64,000 nt of DNA from Eggerthella sinensis. GTDB lineage: Bacteria > Actinomycetota > Coriobacteriia > Coriobacteriales > Eggerthellaceae. Positions 33,089 through 41,955 of the stretch are shown in pieces. Below the pieces are notes generated by a model that did no database searches, was not told where the DNA came from, and was given only the letters and a program-made list of their open reading frames with translations. The stretch lies in NCBI RefSeq assembly GCF_003339815.1, contig NZ_PPTT01000005.1, positions 1 to 64,000 of the forward strand, written 5' to 3'. Each line of letters begins with the position of its first letter. Position 1 is the stretch's first letter. Made by a program: the position numbers and the translations under genes.

Positions 33089-34833
33089 ACGAACACGATT
33101 TCCGCAGGGAGTACGAATCCCTCCAGCATCAGGTGCACGCGTCGTCCGACCTCAAGCAGCGCACGCTCGCCGCTGCGCGCGCCTCCGCCCGTCCTGCGGC
33201 CGCGCAGCCGCATCGGCGCACCGACCGCCGCGGCCCTCAGGCCGGCGGCGGCGCGGCCGTCGTCCGGCGATGGGGCCTGCCCGTGGCGGCGTGCCTCGTC
33301 ACCGTCGCCCTCGTGGCGGGCGGCGCGCCTGCCATCGTGGCCGCCTTCAACGGGGCGTCCGAGCCGGGCACGACCCTCAACGAGGCCGCGCTGGCAAGCG
33401 GCTTCTCGGTGCGCGCCTGGGCCGCCGACGGCTCGTCCATCCTCGAGCTGGGCAACGACGGGACGATCATCTTCGATCGCGACACGAGCTCGGGCCTGCC
33501 CGCAGGCGACGAGTACGCGAGCGAAGGCTACTTCACCGGCTGCCTGTTCCGCGTGCAGGGCGACGGCATCGCCCGCGTGCAGATGAACGTCTCGAAGGGC
33601 GAGCTATACCGCTTCACCTCCGAGCGCTTCACGCGCAGCGAGGGCGGCGACAAATGGAACGAAGCGCTCAACTGGAAGCCGTCGAAGCGCGGCACGGGCT
33701 CCTACTTCAGCGGATACGACGCCGTCCAGCCCATCAGCGAGGACGACGGCCTGCCGAAGGACTCCCCCGACAAGCGCGTGGGCGTCAACCTGTCGAAGAA
33801 GCTTGGCAGCACCATCGACGTGTCCGCGGCCGACGACCCCGGCATCGCCACGGGAGAGACGAGCTTCGGCCTGTGGACGAACGACCCCTACGACGACGCC
33901 ACGCGCAACTCGTTCAACGCCGTCATCGACCTGTTCGAGGGGCAGACGCTCACCGTCACCGTCACGTTCGACGACGGCCACACCTCCACGCAGGTCATCG
34001 AGCTGCACGCGGCCAGCATCAAGGTCGAGCACGAGAACGGCACGTCGAAGCTCGTCGGCGAGATCGTCGACGAGGAAGACGCCCTCCACTCCCTCTACGG
34101 CACCGTAGTAGAAGCCAACAAGGACCCGTTCCCGCTGTCGCTCGACAACGCCAACAGCCTTGCCGGCGCAGTGCTGCCCGCGACGACGTTCGAGCGCGCG
34201 AGCGAGCTCCAGGCAACCGACCAGACCGCTGCCGACGACGACCTCGTGACGGAGGGTGGAAGCATCGAAATCGCGCACCTCGACCCCTCCGGGAAAACCG
34301 CCGCGTCCCTCGTCATCGGGTATCCGACGCTTGCCGCCTCCACCCTGCCGCCCAACGGCAAGACCCCTGCCGAGTTCATCGGGGTGACGCAGGACCTGCG
34401 CGGCGACCTTGATTACATGAACAAGCTCTCGAACGAGGTGTTCGGCTACGGCTTCAACGACGACGGCAGCCTGACGAGCGACGAGCACCGCTACGTCACC
34501 GCCACGTTCGACGTGACGAACCCCGGCGATGCCGAGACCACGTTCTACCCCTCGGCGATCATGCAGTTCGACCTGCGCGACGAGGGCGGCGCCCTTTCCG
34601 TCGCGAACACGAGCTACGCCTTGGACTACCAGGTGGACGGCGCAGACAACGGAGGCACCGGAAGCACCGTCGCCCTCGCCCCCGGCGCCACGGTGCAGGT
34701 GACCATCCTGCGCGTGCTGCCGAACCGCCTCATCGACGACGAGAACCTCGTGCTCGCTCCCTTCGTCTACCTCAATGCGATCCCAACCGAGCCCATCGCC
34801 ACCCAGGCGTTCTCCATCGCCGACCAGCTCTAG
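33085..34833 (+). CDS. Membrane-anchored partner of the ECF sigma factor (putative anti-sigma/sensor)
   Basis: A 582-residue protein. A ~60-residue cytoplasmic N-terminus (FRREYESLQHQVHASSDLKQ, then Arg/Ala/Pro-rich) precedes one membrane helix (about 64-88, LPVAACLVTVALVAGG) and a ~490-residue extracytoplasmic, acidic region. By position (ATGA-coupled behind the sigma gene) and topology it should be the anti-sigma factor or sensor. No zinc HxxxCxxC anti-sigma motif is present, and the outer part is far larger than in typical anti-sigma factors. I recognise no domain in it. Confidence 0.7.
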   Translation: MNEHDFRREYESLQHQVHASSDLKQRTLAAARASARPAAAQPHRRTDRRGPQAGGGAAVVRRWGLPVAACLVTVALVAGGAPAIVAAFNGASEPGTTLNEAALASGFSVRAWAADGSSILELGNDGTIIFDRDTSSGLPAGDEYASEGYFTGCLFRVQGDGIARVQMNVSKGELYRFTSERFTRSEGGDKWNEALNWKPSKRGTGSYFSGYDAVQPISEDDGLPKDSPDKRVGVNLSKKLGSTIDVSAADDPGIATGETSFGLWTNDPYDDATRNSFNAVIDLFEGQTLTVTVTFDDGHTSTQVIELHAASIKVEHENGTSKLVGEIVDEEDALHSLYGTVVEANKDPFPLSLDNANSLAGAVLPATTFERASELQATDQTAADDDLVTEGGSIEIAHLDPSGKTAASLVIGYPTLAASTLPPNGKTPAEFIGVTQDLRGDLDYMNKLSNEVFGYGFNDDGSLTSDEHRYVTATFDVTNPGDAETTFYPSAIMQFDLRDEGGALSVANTSYALDYQVDGADNGGTGSTVALAPGATVQVTILRVLPNRLIDDENLVLAPFVYLNAIPTEPIATQAFSIADQL

Positions 34834-34856
34834 CCGTCACGCGCCTGCCGCACGCA

Positions 34857-34886
34857 CGCGCCCCGCGGGTTGAACCTGCGGGGCGC
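34857..34886. terminator. Bidirectional hairpin terminator
   Basis: Stem GCGCCCCGCGGG with CCTGCGGGGCGC (one G-T pair), five-base loop, between the convergent sigma-partner gene and the ABC permease gene. Confidence 0.65.
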
Positions 34887-34901
34887 TTCGCGGTTCGGCG
34901 C

Positions 34902-37004
34902 TCACTCCCGAGCGAGCTTGCGGGCTCCCAGATACGTCACGGCGAAGTACACGCCGTACACCGCCAGGAAGCACGCGGCGCAGGTGAGGGCCATCGAGCC
35001 GATGTCGAGATGGCCGAACACCGCCACGACGTCGGTGACCACCACGAGCGCGCACGCCGAGTGCGCCACCGCCAGCAGCAGCGGGAACAGGAAGTACACG
35101 AGCACCTGCGCGAACAGCGCGCCGTTGATCATGCCTTCGGGGGCGCCCAGCTTGCGCAGCAGACCGTAGCGGCGCGCGTTGTCGGACGCGTCGGACAGCT
35201 GCTGGATGGCCAGGATGGCCGCGCAGGCGATGACCAGCACGAAGCCCAGGTAGATGGCCAGGTACGCCACCACCGTGGACAAGCCGATGCTCTGGTCGTA
35301 CACGTCGGTGCGCGTGATGGACAGCGTGATGGGCCAGGTGTCGGGATTGTCGGTGTCGGAGATCTTGTCCATGAGCGCGCCGAAGGCCACCTCGTCCGCA
35401 TCGCTTCCGCACGACACGTTCAGCGTGGACTGCAGGACGACCGCGCGGGCCGGCACGACGTCGTCGGGCACGACGAGGGTGCCCGTGTTCATCGGGAACG
35501 GCGTGGTTTGCAGCGCGTCGCCGCAAAACGACGTCACGGTGAGCTCGTGCCCGCTCACGTCCAGCTTCGTCTTCGCATCCACCACGCGCTGGTAGAAGGC
35601 GCTCGTGATGTCGGAGTCGCTGAACACGGCGCACTCCCCCGCTCCCAGCTCCACCGTGGGCTTGCCCGCCAGTTCGAGCGCGGCGTTCACCTGCGACAAC
35701 TTCGCCACGTACACGGGGTACACGCCGTAGCCGCTGGTGATGGACGATCCCGCGAAGTCGGACAGCGTAAGGCCGCTCGCCTGCTCGACGTCGTCCATCA
35801 CCAGGCCGTCCTCGGGGTCCACGAGCAGGTCGACCTGCGCCGAGCGGTCCACGAGCGCGTCGAAGTCGCTCGCGCCGAGCGTCTCCGCGCTCGCGCGCAG
35901 CCCCGCCGCCATGTCGTAGCCCTGCGCCTCGGCGAACTCCCCGAACGCGCCGAGCGGCGCCGCCTCGAAGCCCGCCTCGGCCGTGTACGAGCCGAACGAC
36001 GTGGACACGCTCGCGCTGTACGGCGTGCCCTTCTCGAGCGAGCCCTCCATGGCGTTGCGGATGCCGATGCCGCCGCACACGCTGGTGATGGCGAGGAACA
36101 GCACGAGGCACACGATGGACAGCGACGCGAACGTCGTGTTCACCTTCGCGTTCAGCTGCCGCAGCGTGAACATGTTGAGGCCGCGCAGGTACACGGGCTT
36201 GACCAGCTGCACGAGCTTGAGCAGAAAGCCCGACAGCGCGTAGAAGAACAGCACCGTGCCCACGCACACGAGCACCGTGGCGGCAGCGAACTGGGGCGAC
36301 GGCTCCATGAGCCCGTTGTCGATGAGCAGCTTGTACGACACGCCGATGATCACGAGCGAAACCGCGAACAGCACGATCGACAGCGGCAGGCTCGTGAGCT
36401 TCATCTCCTCGTTCTTGCTCCCCGCATGCAGAAGCTCGATGAGCTTCGCCTTCGCCACCGTTCGCGCGTTCAGCAGGGCGGCTGCCACGAAGATGGCGGC
36501 GAACACGGCGATGGTCTTCACGAAGGCGTCGGCCGAGAACACGAACGCGAACCCGCTCGCGTCGGCCACGTCGGCCTGGAACAGCGCCGACGTCAGCATG
36601 AGCAGCAGCTGCGAGAGCCCCAGACCCGCCAGCAGGCCCACCGCGAGCGACGCGGCGCCCACGATGAGCGACTCGAGCGCGACGATCTTCACCACGTCGG
36701 CCGTGCTCATGCCCAGCGTGAGATACAACCCGAACTCGCGCTTGCGCCGACGGATGAGGAAGCTGTTCGCGTACACCACGAGGAACACGAGCACGAAGGC
36801 GATGAACACCGACACGCCGCCGATGACCATGCCCAACAGGTCGAACATCCTGTCCTGCGTCTGCGAGAAGGCCAGCACGCCCTGCTGCGCCGTCATGGAG
36901 TTGAACGCGTAGAACACCGCCACGCCCAGCATGACCGTGAGAAAGTAGATGCCGAAGTCCGCGAGGGACTTGCGCACGTTGCCGAGCGCGAGCCTAGCCA
37001 GCAT
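34902..37004 (-). CDS. ABC transporter permease, FtsX/BceB-like
   Basis: A 700-residue permease with about ten membrane helices and a large extracytoplasmic domain of about 230 residues between helices 7 and 8 (residues ~310-550), the hallmark of BceB-type transporters that sense and remove peptide antibiotics acting at lipid II. FtsX-like regions occur at both ends (ALGNVRKSLADFGIYFLTVM and YLAIYLGFVLVIACAAILAI). It overlaps the ATPase gene by 11 nt, and a two-component system is divergent from the pair. Antimicrobial-peptide resistance is inferred from this module. Confidence 0.88.
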   Translation of the reverse strand: MLARLALGNVRKSLADFGIYFLTVMLGVAVFYAFNSMTAQQGVLAFSQTQDRMFDLLGMVIGGVSVFIAFVLVFLVVYANSFLIRRRKREFGLYLTLGMSTADVVKIVALESLIVGAASLAVGLLAGLGLSQLLLMLTSALFQADVADASGFAFVFSADAFVKTIAVFAAIFVAAALLNARTVAKAKLIELLHAGSKNEEMKLTSLPLSIVLFAVSLVIIGVSYKLLIDNGLMEPSPQFAAATVLVCVGTVLFFYALSGFLLKLVQLVKPVYLRGLNMFTLRQLNAKVNTTFASLSIVCLVLFLAITSVCGGIGIRNAMEGSLEKGTPYSASVSTSFGSYTAEAGFEAAPLGAFGEFAEAQGYDMAAGLRASAETLGASDFDALVDRSAQVDLLVDPEDGLVMDDVEQASGLTLSDFAGSSITSGYGVYPVYVAKLSQVNAALELAGKPTVELGAGECAVFSDSDITSAFYQRVVDAKTKLDVSGHELTVTSFCGDALQTTPFPMNTGTLVVPDDVVPARAVVLQSTLNVSCGSDADEVAFGALMDKISDTDNPDTWPITLSITRTDVYDQSIGLSTVVAYLAIYLGFVLVIACAAILAIQQLSDASDNARRYGLLRKLGAPEGMINGALFAQVLVYFLFPLLLAVAHSACALVVVTDVVAVFGHLDIGSMALTCAACFLAVYGVYFAVTYLGARKLARE

Positions 37005-37833
37005 GGCGCGCCCCCTCGCCCGCGACGGCAGCCTCCTGGGCCTCGTCGCCCGCGCCGCCCATGCTGGACACGATGTCGACGATCTTGCGGTAGAACACGC
37101 CGCGGTCGGCGCCCGAGCGCCGCAGCTCGCCGTAGAGCGCGCCGTCCTTGATGAACACGATGCGGTTGCAGTAGCTGGCCGAGAACGAGTCGTGCGTGAC
37201 CATGAGGATGGTCGATCCCGTCTCGTTGAGGTACTCGAGCGATTCCAGCAGCTGGCGCGCCGACTTCGAATCGAGCGCGCCCGTGGGCTCGTCGGCCAGC
37301 ACGAGGCGCGGACGCGTCACCGTGGCGCGCGCGGCCGCCACGCGCTGCTTCTGGCCGCCCGACATCTGGTAGGGGTACTTCTGCAGCACGTCCACGATGC
37401 CCAGCTGGCGCGCCGCCTCCTGCACGCGCCCGTCGATCTCGCGGGTCGGCGTCTTCTGGATGGTCAGCGCCAGCGCGATGTTCTCGTAGGCGGTGAGGGT
37501 GTCGAGCAGGTTGGAATCCTGGAAGATGAACCCGAGGTCCTCGCGGCGGAACTTCGCCAGCTCCTTGCCGGCCAGCTGCGTCACGTCGCGCCCGCCGATG
37601 ACGATCTGCCCGCTCGACGGCGCGTCGATGGTGGCCAGGCAGTTGAGCAGCGTCGACTTGCCCGAGCCGCTCGGTCCCATGATGCCGGTGAACTCGCCGG
37701 CGCACACCGCGAAGCTCACGCGGTCGAGCGCCTGCGTCACGCTCGCATCGTGCTTGCGCCCCTCGATGCCGTAGCGCTTGCTCACGGCACGCACTTCCAC
37801 CACTGTCGATCCGTTTCGATCCCGTGCGTCCAT
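36994..37833 (-). CDS. ABC transporter ATP-binding protein (BceA-like)
   Basis: A 279-residue ATPase with Walker A ([13 protein letters not shown], near residue 54), Q-loop FIFQDSN, signature [14 protein letters not shown] near 157, Walker [15 protein letters not shown], and H-loop VTHD. It belongs to the LolD/MacB/BceA group. The start ATG 37833 has AAGGAG seven bases upstream; the longer open frame to 38757 is antisense to the regulator gene. Partner of the permease downstream. Confidence 0.93.
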   Translation of the reverse strand: MDARDRNGSTVVEVRAVSKRYGIEGRKHDASVTQALDRVSFAVCAGEFTGIMGPSGSGKSTLLNCLATIDAPSSGQIVIGGRDVTQLAGKELAKFRREDLGFIFQDSNLLDTLTAYENIALALTIQKTPTREIDGRVQEAARQLGIVDVLQKYPYQMSGGQKQRVAAARATVTRPRLVLADEPTGALDSKSARQLLESLEYLNETGSTILMVTHDSFSASYCNRIVFIKDGALYGELRRSGADRGVFYRKIVDIVSSMGGAGDEAQEAAVAGEGARHAG

Positions 37834-37995
37834 CGTCTGCTCCTTCTCTCGCATTCCGGTACGCCTCCAGTGTAGGAACCCCTCCTTACGCCGCCCTGCA
37901 GCCCACCTTGCACCTGCCTTACGATGCGCCGAACCAGGCGCGCGGGCCGGGCCGCGTGTGCCATACTGGAATCCGACGAGAAAGGAGCGCGGGCA

Positions 37996-38742
37996 ATGGC
38001 AGGAGCATTCGGCACGGTTGAGGAGCATCTGCGCACCAAGCGCATACTGCTCGTGGACGACGAGCGGGAATTGGCCGACATGGTGGCCACCATCCTGCAC
38101 GGCGCGGGGTTCGCGTCGGTGGACATCATCAACGCGAGCACCGAGGCGCTCGCCGCCATCATGGCGCGCTCGGCGTCGCCCGAGCGCGCCTACGAGCTGT
38201 TCGTGCTCGACGTGATGATGCCCGACATGGACGGCTTCGACCTGCTGGCCCGCATCCGGCAGCTGCCGGCGCACGCCGCCACCCCCGCCCTGTTCCTCAC
38301 GGCGAAGGACGAGCCCTTCGACCGGGTGTCGGGACTCACGCTGGGCGCCGACGACTACATCGCGAAGCCGTTCCTGCCGCAGGAGCTCGTGCTGCGCATC
38401 GCCGCCGTGCTGAGGCGCTGCTACGTCGCCGAGAACCCCGTGCTCGAGCTGGCCGCGAGCCGCGTGAACTTCGCCACGGCCGAAGTGGAGCGCACCGACG
38501 GCGAAACGGTGCTGCTCACCGCCAAGGAACATGAGATACTGAGCGTGCTCGCGCGCAACGCCGGCCGCATCGTCACCATCGACGCGCTGTGCGAGGCGTG
38601 CTGGGGCACCTCGTTCGGCTACGAGAACTCGCTCATGGCGCACATCCGCCGCCTGCGCGAGAAGATCGAGGCGAACCCGTCGGCGCCCGTATCGCTCGTC
38701 ACGATGAAGGGCCTCGGCTACAAACTGGTGAAACGCGGCTAG
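37996..38742 (+). CDS. Two-component response regulator, OmpR family
   Basis: A 248-residue protein. The receiver domain has VDDERE, the phosphoacceptor D72 in FVLDVMMPDMDG, and K in DDYIAKPF. The C-terminal winged helix spans ~145-245 (LLTAKEHEILSVLARNAGRI, MAHIRRLREKIEANP, TMKGLGYKL). It presumably controls the divergent ABC genes. ATG 37996 has AAAGGAG. The kinase follows 18 nt downstream. Confidence 0.93.
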   Translation: MAGAFGTVEEHLRTKRILLVDDERELADMVATILHGAGFASVDIINASTEALAAIMARSASPERAYELFVLDVMMPDMDGFDLLARIRQLPAHAATPALFLTAKDEPFDRVSGLTLGADDYIAKPFLPQELVLRIAAVLRRCYVAENPVLELAASRVNFATAEVERTDGETVLLTAKEHEILSVLARNAGRIVTIDALCEACWGTSFGYENSLMAHIRRLREKIEANPSAPVSLVTMKGLGYKLVKRG

Positions 38743-38760
38743 GACACGGAAGGACACCCC

Positions 38761-40206
38761 ATGGCACGGCGCGAACAGCGCGCGCAGGCCGGGCGGCGCT
38801 CATCGAAGCCCGCGAACCTCGCGCACTTTTTCTCGAAGCAGCTGCTGCTGTTCGTGGCGCTCGCGTTCCTCATCGTGGTGGTGGACTTCTTCCTGTACGC
38901 GGTGCTGGCCTACCGCGAGTCGGAGGCGAACTTCAACGACGGCACGCCCATCTCGGTGACGCGCACGGTGGACGAGGCGCTCGTGCGCGGCGAGGACGGC
39001 GCGTACACGTTCACCGAGGCGGGCGTCGACGAGCTGGCGCGCCACGACGCCTGGGCGCTGCTCGTGGACGCGACGGGCGCGGTGGTCTGGGAGCAGAACG
39101 TGCCCGCCGACGTGCCGCGGTCGTTCACGCCGAACGACATCGCCATGGCGGCCCACTACGCCGCCGTGTCCGACTACGCTGCCTTCTTCTGGGATCGCGA
39201 CGACGCGCTGCTCGTCATCGGGTTCCCGGGCGACGTCTTCTGGACGACGATGCTCACCTACCCCACGTCGACCGTGCGCAACCTGCCGCTGTACGTGCTG
39301 CTCATCTTCGCCGTCGACCTGGGCATTCTGTTCAGCATCTACGCGGTGTCGCGCCGTCGGACGCAAAACGCGGTGGCTCCCATCACGGGCGCCCTCGACG
39401 CGCTGTCGGAGGGGCGCGCGGCCGAGCTGCACCTCAAGGGCGACCTGCGCGACATCGGCGACCAGATCACCGAGACGAGCGCCATCATCGAGCAGAAGGA
39501 CGCAGCCCGCGCAAGCTGGATTCGCGGCATCTCGCACGACATCCGCACGCCGCTGTCGATGATCCTCGGCTATGCCGACGCGCTCGCGCAGGACCCTGCA
39601 GCTCCCGACGAAGCGCGCGAGAGCGCGCGGGTCATCCGCACGCAGGGGCTCAAGATCAAGGACCTCGTCACCGACCTCAACACCGCCTCGCAGCTCGACT
39701 ACGACATGCAGCCGCTGCACCTCGAGCGCGTGCTGCTGCCGCGCCTGCTGCGCACCGTGGTGGCGGCGCATGCGAACAGCGGCCTCGACGAGCTGCACCC
39801 CATGGAGCTCGACATCGCCGAGGACGCGGTGGACACGGTGGTGTTGGGAGACGAGCGGCTGCTCACGCGCGCCGTGGAGAACGCCATCGCGAACGCGCGG
39901 CTGCACAACGAACAGGGCTGCACGATTCGCGTGACGCTGCGCGCCGAGCAACGGCCGGAGGGCCGCTACGGCACCGTCTGCGTGAGCGACGACGGCGAGG
40001 GCATCTCCCCCGTCGACCTCGCGGCGCTCGAGGCGCGGCTCGCGCGGGCGCGCACGGCGAAGAGCGCAGCGGGCTCGTTCGACAAGGAGCACGGCCTGGG
40101 GCTCGTGCTCATCGACCGCATCGCCCGCGCTCACGGCGGCTCGACGTCGCTGTACGGGTCGCCGAGCAGCGGCTTCGCCGTGGAGATCGCGCTGCCGCTG
40201 GCCTGA
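38761..40206 (+). CDS. Two-component sensor histidine kinase
   Basis: A 481-residue kinase. Two membrane helices (about 27-50 and 175-200) flank a ~125-residue extracytoplasmic sensor, followed by a HAMP-like linker, a dimerisation domain with phosphoacceptor H259 in GISHDIRTPLSMILGY, and an ATPase domain with N-box (AVENAIANARLHNEQG), G1 VSDDGEGIS and G2 HGLGLVLIDRIA. Topology differs from the loop-less BceS kinases, so it may sense its signal directly. Cotranscribed with the response regulator. Confidence 0.93.
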   Translation: MARREQRAQAGRRSSKPANLAHFFSKQLLLFVALAFLIVVVDFFLYAVLAYRESEANFNDGTPISVTRTVDEALVRGEDGAYTFTEAGVDELARHDAWALLVDATGAVVWEQNVPADVPRSFTPNDIAMAAHYAAVSDYAAFFWDRDDALLVIGFPGDVFWTTMLTYPTSTVRNLPLYVLLIFAVDLGILFSIYAVSRRRTQNAVAPITGALDALSEGRAAELHLKGDLRDIGDQITETSAIIEQKDAARASWIRGISHDIRTPLSMILGYADALAQDPAAPDEARESARVIRTQGLKIKDLVTDLNTASQLDYDMQPLHLERVLLPRLLRTVVAAHANSGLDELHPMELDIAEDAVDTVVLGDERLLTRAVENAIANARLHNEQGCTIRVTLRAEQRPEGRYGTVCVSDDGEGISPVDLAALEARLARARTAKSAAGSFDKEHGLGLVLIDRIARAHGGSTSLYGSPSSGFAVEIALPLA

Positions 40207-40209
40207 GAA

Positions 40210-40305
40210 AGGACAGAAAGGGGACGGTTCTTTTTTGTCTTCACCGCGTAAATCCGGATCGCGTGCATCACGCGAGACAAAAAAGAACCGTCCCCTTTCT
40301 GTCCT
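40210..40305. repeat. Perfect 31-bp inverted repeat with nested hairpin
   Basis: Arms 40210-40240 and 40275-40305 are exact reverse complements and contain the GGGGACGGTTCTTTTTT core. The 34-nt loop holds a second perfect 7-bp hairpin (TCGCGTG/CACGCGA, 40259-40275). Between convergent genes it can terminate transcription both ways, since each arm carries a T- or A-run. Its length and precision look more like a mobile palindromic repeat than an ordinary terminator. Confidence 0.8.
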
Positions 40306-40314
40306 GCTTGCGCC

Positions 40315-41169
40315 TTACGCGCCGCACACCCCGATGCCGATGAGGCCGGGGCCGGTGTGCACCACGAGCACGGGGCTGATCTGCCCCTCGTACCAGGCAT
40401 CGGCGTTCTGCACGCGCTCGCCCAGCTCGGCGCGCACCTCGGCCGCCTCCTCGGCGGCGTCGCCATTCACCACGGCCATCGTGCAGCGCGAAAACGACGC
40501 GGCGAACTTCTCGGCGACGGACATCGCCTTCTTGAGCGACTGGCGGCGCCCCTTCGCCTTCGCCACCGTGTAGTACACGCCCTTCTCGTTGCAGCTGATG
40601 ACGGGCCGCATGTCCAGCAGGCTGCCCACGGCGTACGTCACGTTGCCGATGCGCCCGCCCTTGTGCAGGTACTCGAGCGTGTCCACGCAGAAATACACCC
40701 GCGTGCTCTCCACGATGCGGTCGCTCTCGCGGCGCAGGTCGTCGAGCGTCGCCCCGCCTTCGAGCCGACGCGCCACCGCGAGGGCCACGAGGCCCGCGCC
40801 CATGCCGATGTTCTTGGTGTCCACGATGCAGCAGTCCAGCTCGGGCATGCCCACCACCAAAGAGCGCATGAGCTCGCACGTGGCCGACAGCCCGCTCGAG
40901 ATGGTGACGACGACCGCCTGCTCGTAGCCGTCGTCCACGACGCGCTGCAGCACCTCGCGCGCGACGGCCGGCGTGGGCGTGGACGTGGTGGGCACCTCGT
41001 CGGCAAAGCGGTCGTACACCTGCTGCGGCGTGATGGTCACCTTGTCGAGGAAGCTCTCGTCGCGGTAATTCACCTGCAGCGGCACGACGTACATGCCGTA
41101 GCGCTCGATATCGGCGGGCGGCACGTCGGTGCACGAGTCGACGATGAGGGCGATGCGGTTGGGTTCCAT
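40315..41169 (-). CDS. DegV family fatty-acid-binding protein
   Basis: A 284-residue DegV protein: RIALIVDSCTDVPPADIERY at the N-terminus, the TSTPTP loop near residue 62 that contacts the ligand carboxylate, ISSGLSATCELM near 95, and the C-terminal HTGPGLIGIGVCG. DegV (FakB-like) proteins bind a fatty acid and, in Firmicutes, hand it to the FakA kinase. No FakA is in this window. It is divergent from a DUF1836 gene, a pairing seen in other genomes. Confidence 0.9.
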   Translation of the reverse strand: MEPNRIALIVDSCTDVPPADIERYGMYVVPLQVNYRDESFLDKVTITPQQVYDRFADEVPTTSTPTPAVAREVLQRVVDDGYEQAVVVTISSGLSATCELMRSLVVGMPELDCCIVDTKNIGMGAGLVALAVARRLEGGATLDDLRRESDRIVESTRVYFCVDTLEYLHKGGRIGNVTYAVGSLLDMRPVISCNEKGVYYTVAKAKGRRQSLKKAMSVAEKFAASFSRCTMAVVNGDAAEEAAEVRAELGERVQNADAWYEGQISPVLVVHTGPGLIGIGVCGA

Positions 41170-41183
41170 ACTCCCTGCTTTCT

Positions 41184-41204
41184 ATCTAGTTTCAATAACT
41201 AGAT
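41184..41204. promoter_or_regulatory. Perfect dyad ATCTAGTT-N5-AACTAGAT
   Basis: An 8-bp inverted repeat with a five-base centre in the divergent degV/DUF1836 gap, 15 nt upstream of the degV start. A candidate operator, perhaps for the DUF1836 protein. Confidence 0.5.
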
Positions 41205-41311
41205 TATTGGTTCATATACACTATGTCAAGGAGTGGAGAAGATTGACGCGAAACGTCCTTCTTGCTATCCTCGAATGCGCTCCACCCGCACCTCCCGAAG
41301 AAAGGCCCTCC

Positions 41312-41857
41312 ATGAACGTCGCATCCGTCAGCGCATCCTCGTACGCCGAACGACTCGTTGCCCTCCATCTGCCCCGCTACGACGAGATCCCGTCCATCGA
41401 CCTGTACATGGACCAGCTCGTCGGCTACCTCGAGGAGATGCTCGCCCCCCTCTACCGCCCGGACGAGAAGATCATCACGCGCTCGATGGTGAACAACTAC
41501 GTGAAGCAGGGCGTGCTCGCCTCGGCGGCGGGCAAGAAGTACACGCGCTCCCACATCGCCTACCTCATCGTCATCTGCACGCTCAAGCAGACCTTTTCCA
41601 TCGCCGAGATCGACCGCCTCATCCGCATGCAGATTGCCAGCTTCGACACGCACGTGGCCTACGACTACTACTGCGAGGCGTTCGAGGCCGCGCTGCGAGC
41701 CCTGTTCTCCCTCGGCCCCACCAGCCCGCAAGGCCTCAAAAGCGGCGCGAGCGAAGGCGATTTCGAACGCGATCTCGTGTTGGCGTCCACCGCCGCCGTG
41801 GCCTACACCCTGTACATCAAAGCGAGCATCGCGGTGTCGGATGCGGAGGCACGTTAA
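41312..41857 (+). CDS. DUF1836 domain protein (putative regulator)
   Basis: A 181-residue protein. Residues ~20-110 match DUF1836, which carries a MerR-like winged-helix look (IITRSMVNNYVKQGVLASAA, YTRSHIAYLIVICTLKQTFS, IAEIDRLIRMQI). These genes often sit beside degV and are thought to be DNA-binding regulators. ATG 41312 has GAAGAAAGG; the in-frame extension to 41129 has no ribosome site. Confidence 0.82.
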   Translation: MNVASVSASSYAERLVALHLPRYDEIPSIDLYMDQLVGYLEEMLAPLYRPDEKIITRSMVNNYVKQGVLASAAGKKYTRSHIAYLIVICTLKQTFSIAEIDRLIRMQIASFDTHVAYDYYCEAFEAALRALFSLGPTSPQGLKSGASEGDFERDLVLASTAAVAYTLYIKASIAVSDAEAR

Positions 41858-41955
41858 CGCCTTCGCAAATTTCGTGCATCCGATCAAGGAAGCACGACAC
41901 GCTCGGTTACAATAAAGGGGTTGTCCCATCCTCAACCGACAGGAGGAGCCCTTAG

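Noticed and set aside
36994-38757. 587-residue version of the ABC ATPase
   Set aside because: Its first 300 residues are antisense to the response regulator; a clear start with AAGGAG exists at 37833.
40210-40305. Insertion sequence ends
   Set aside because: No transposase between or near the arms; the loop is only 34 nt.
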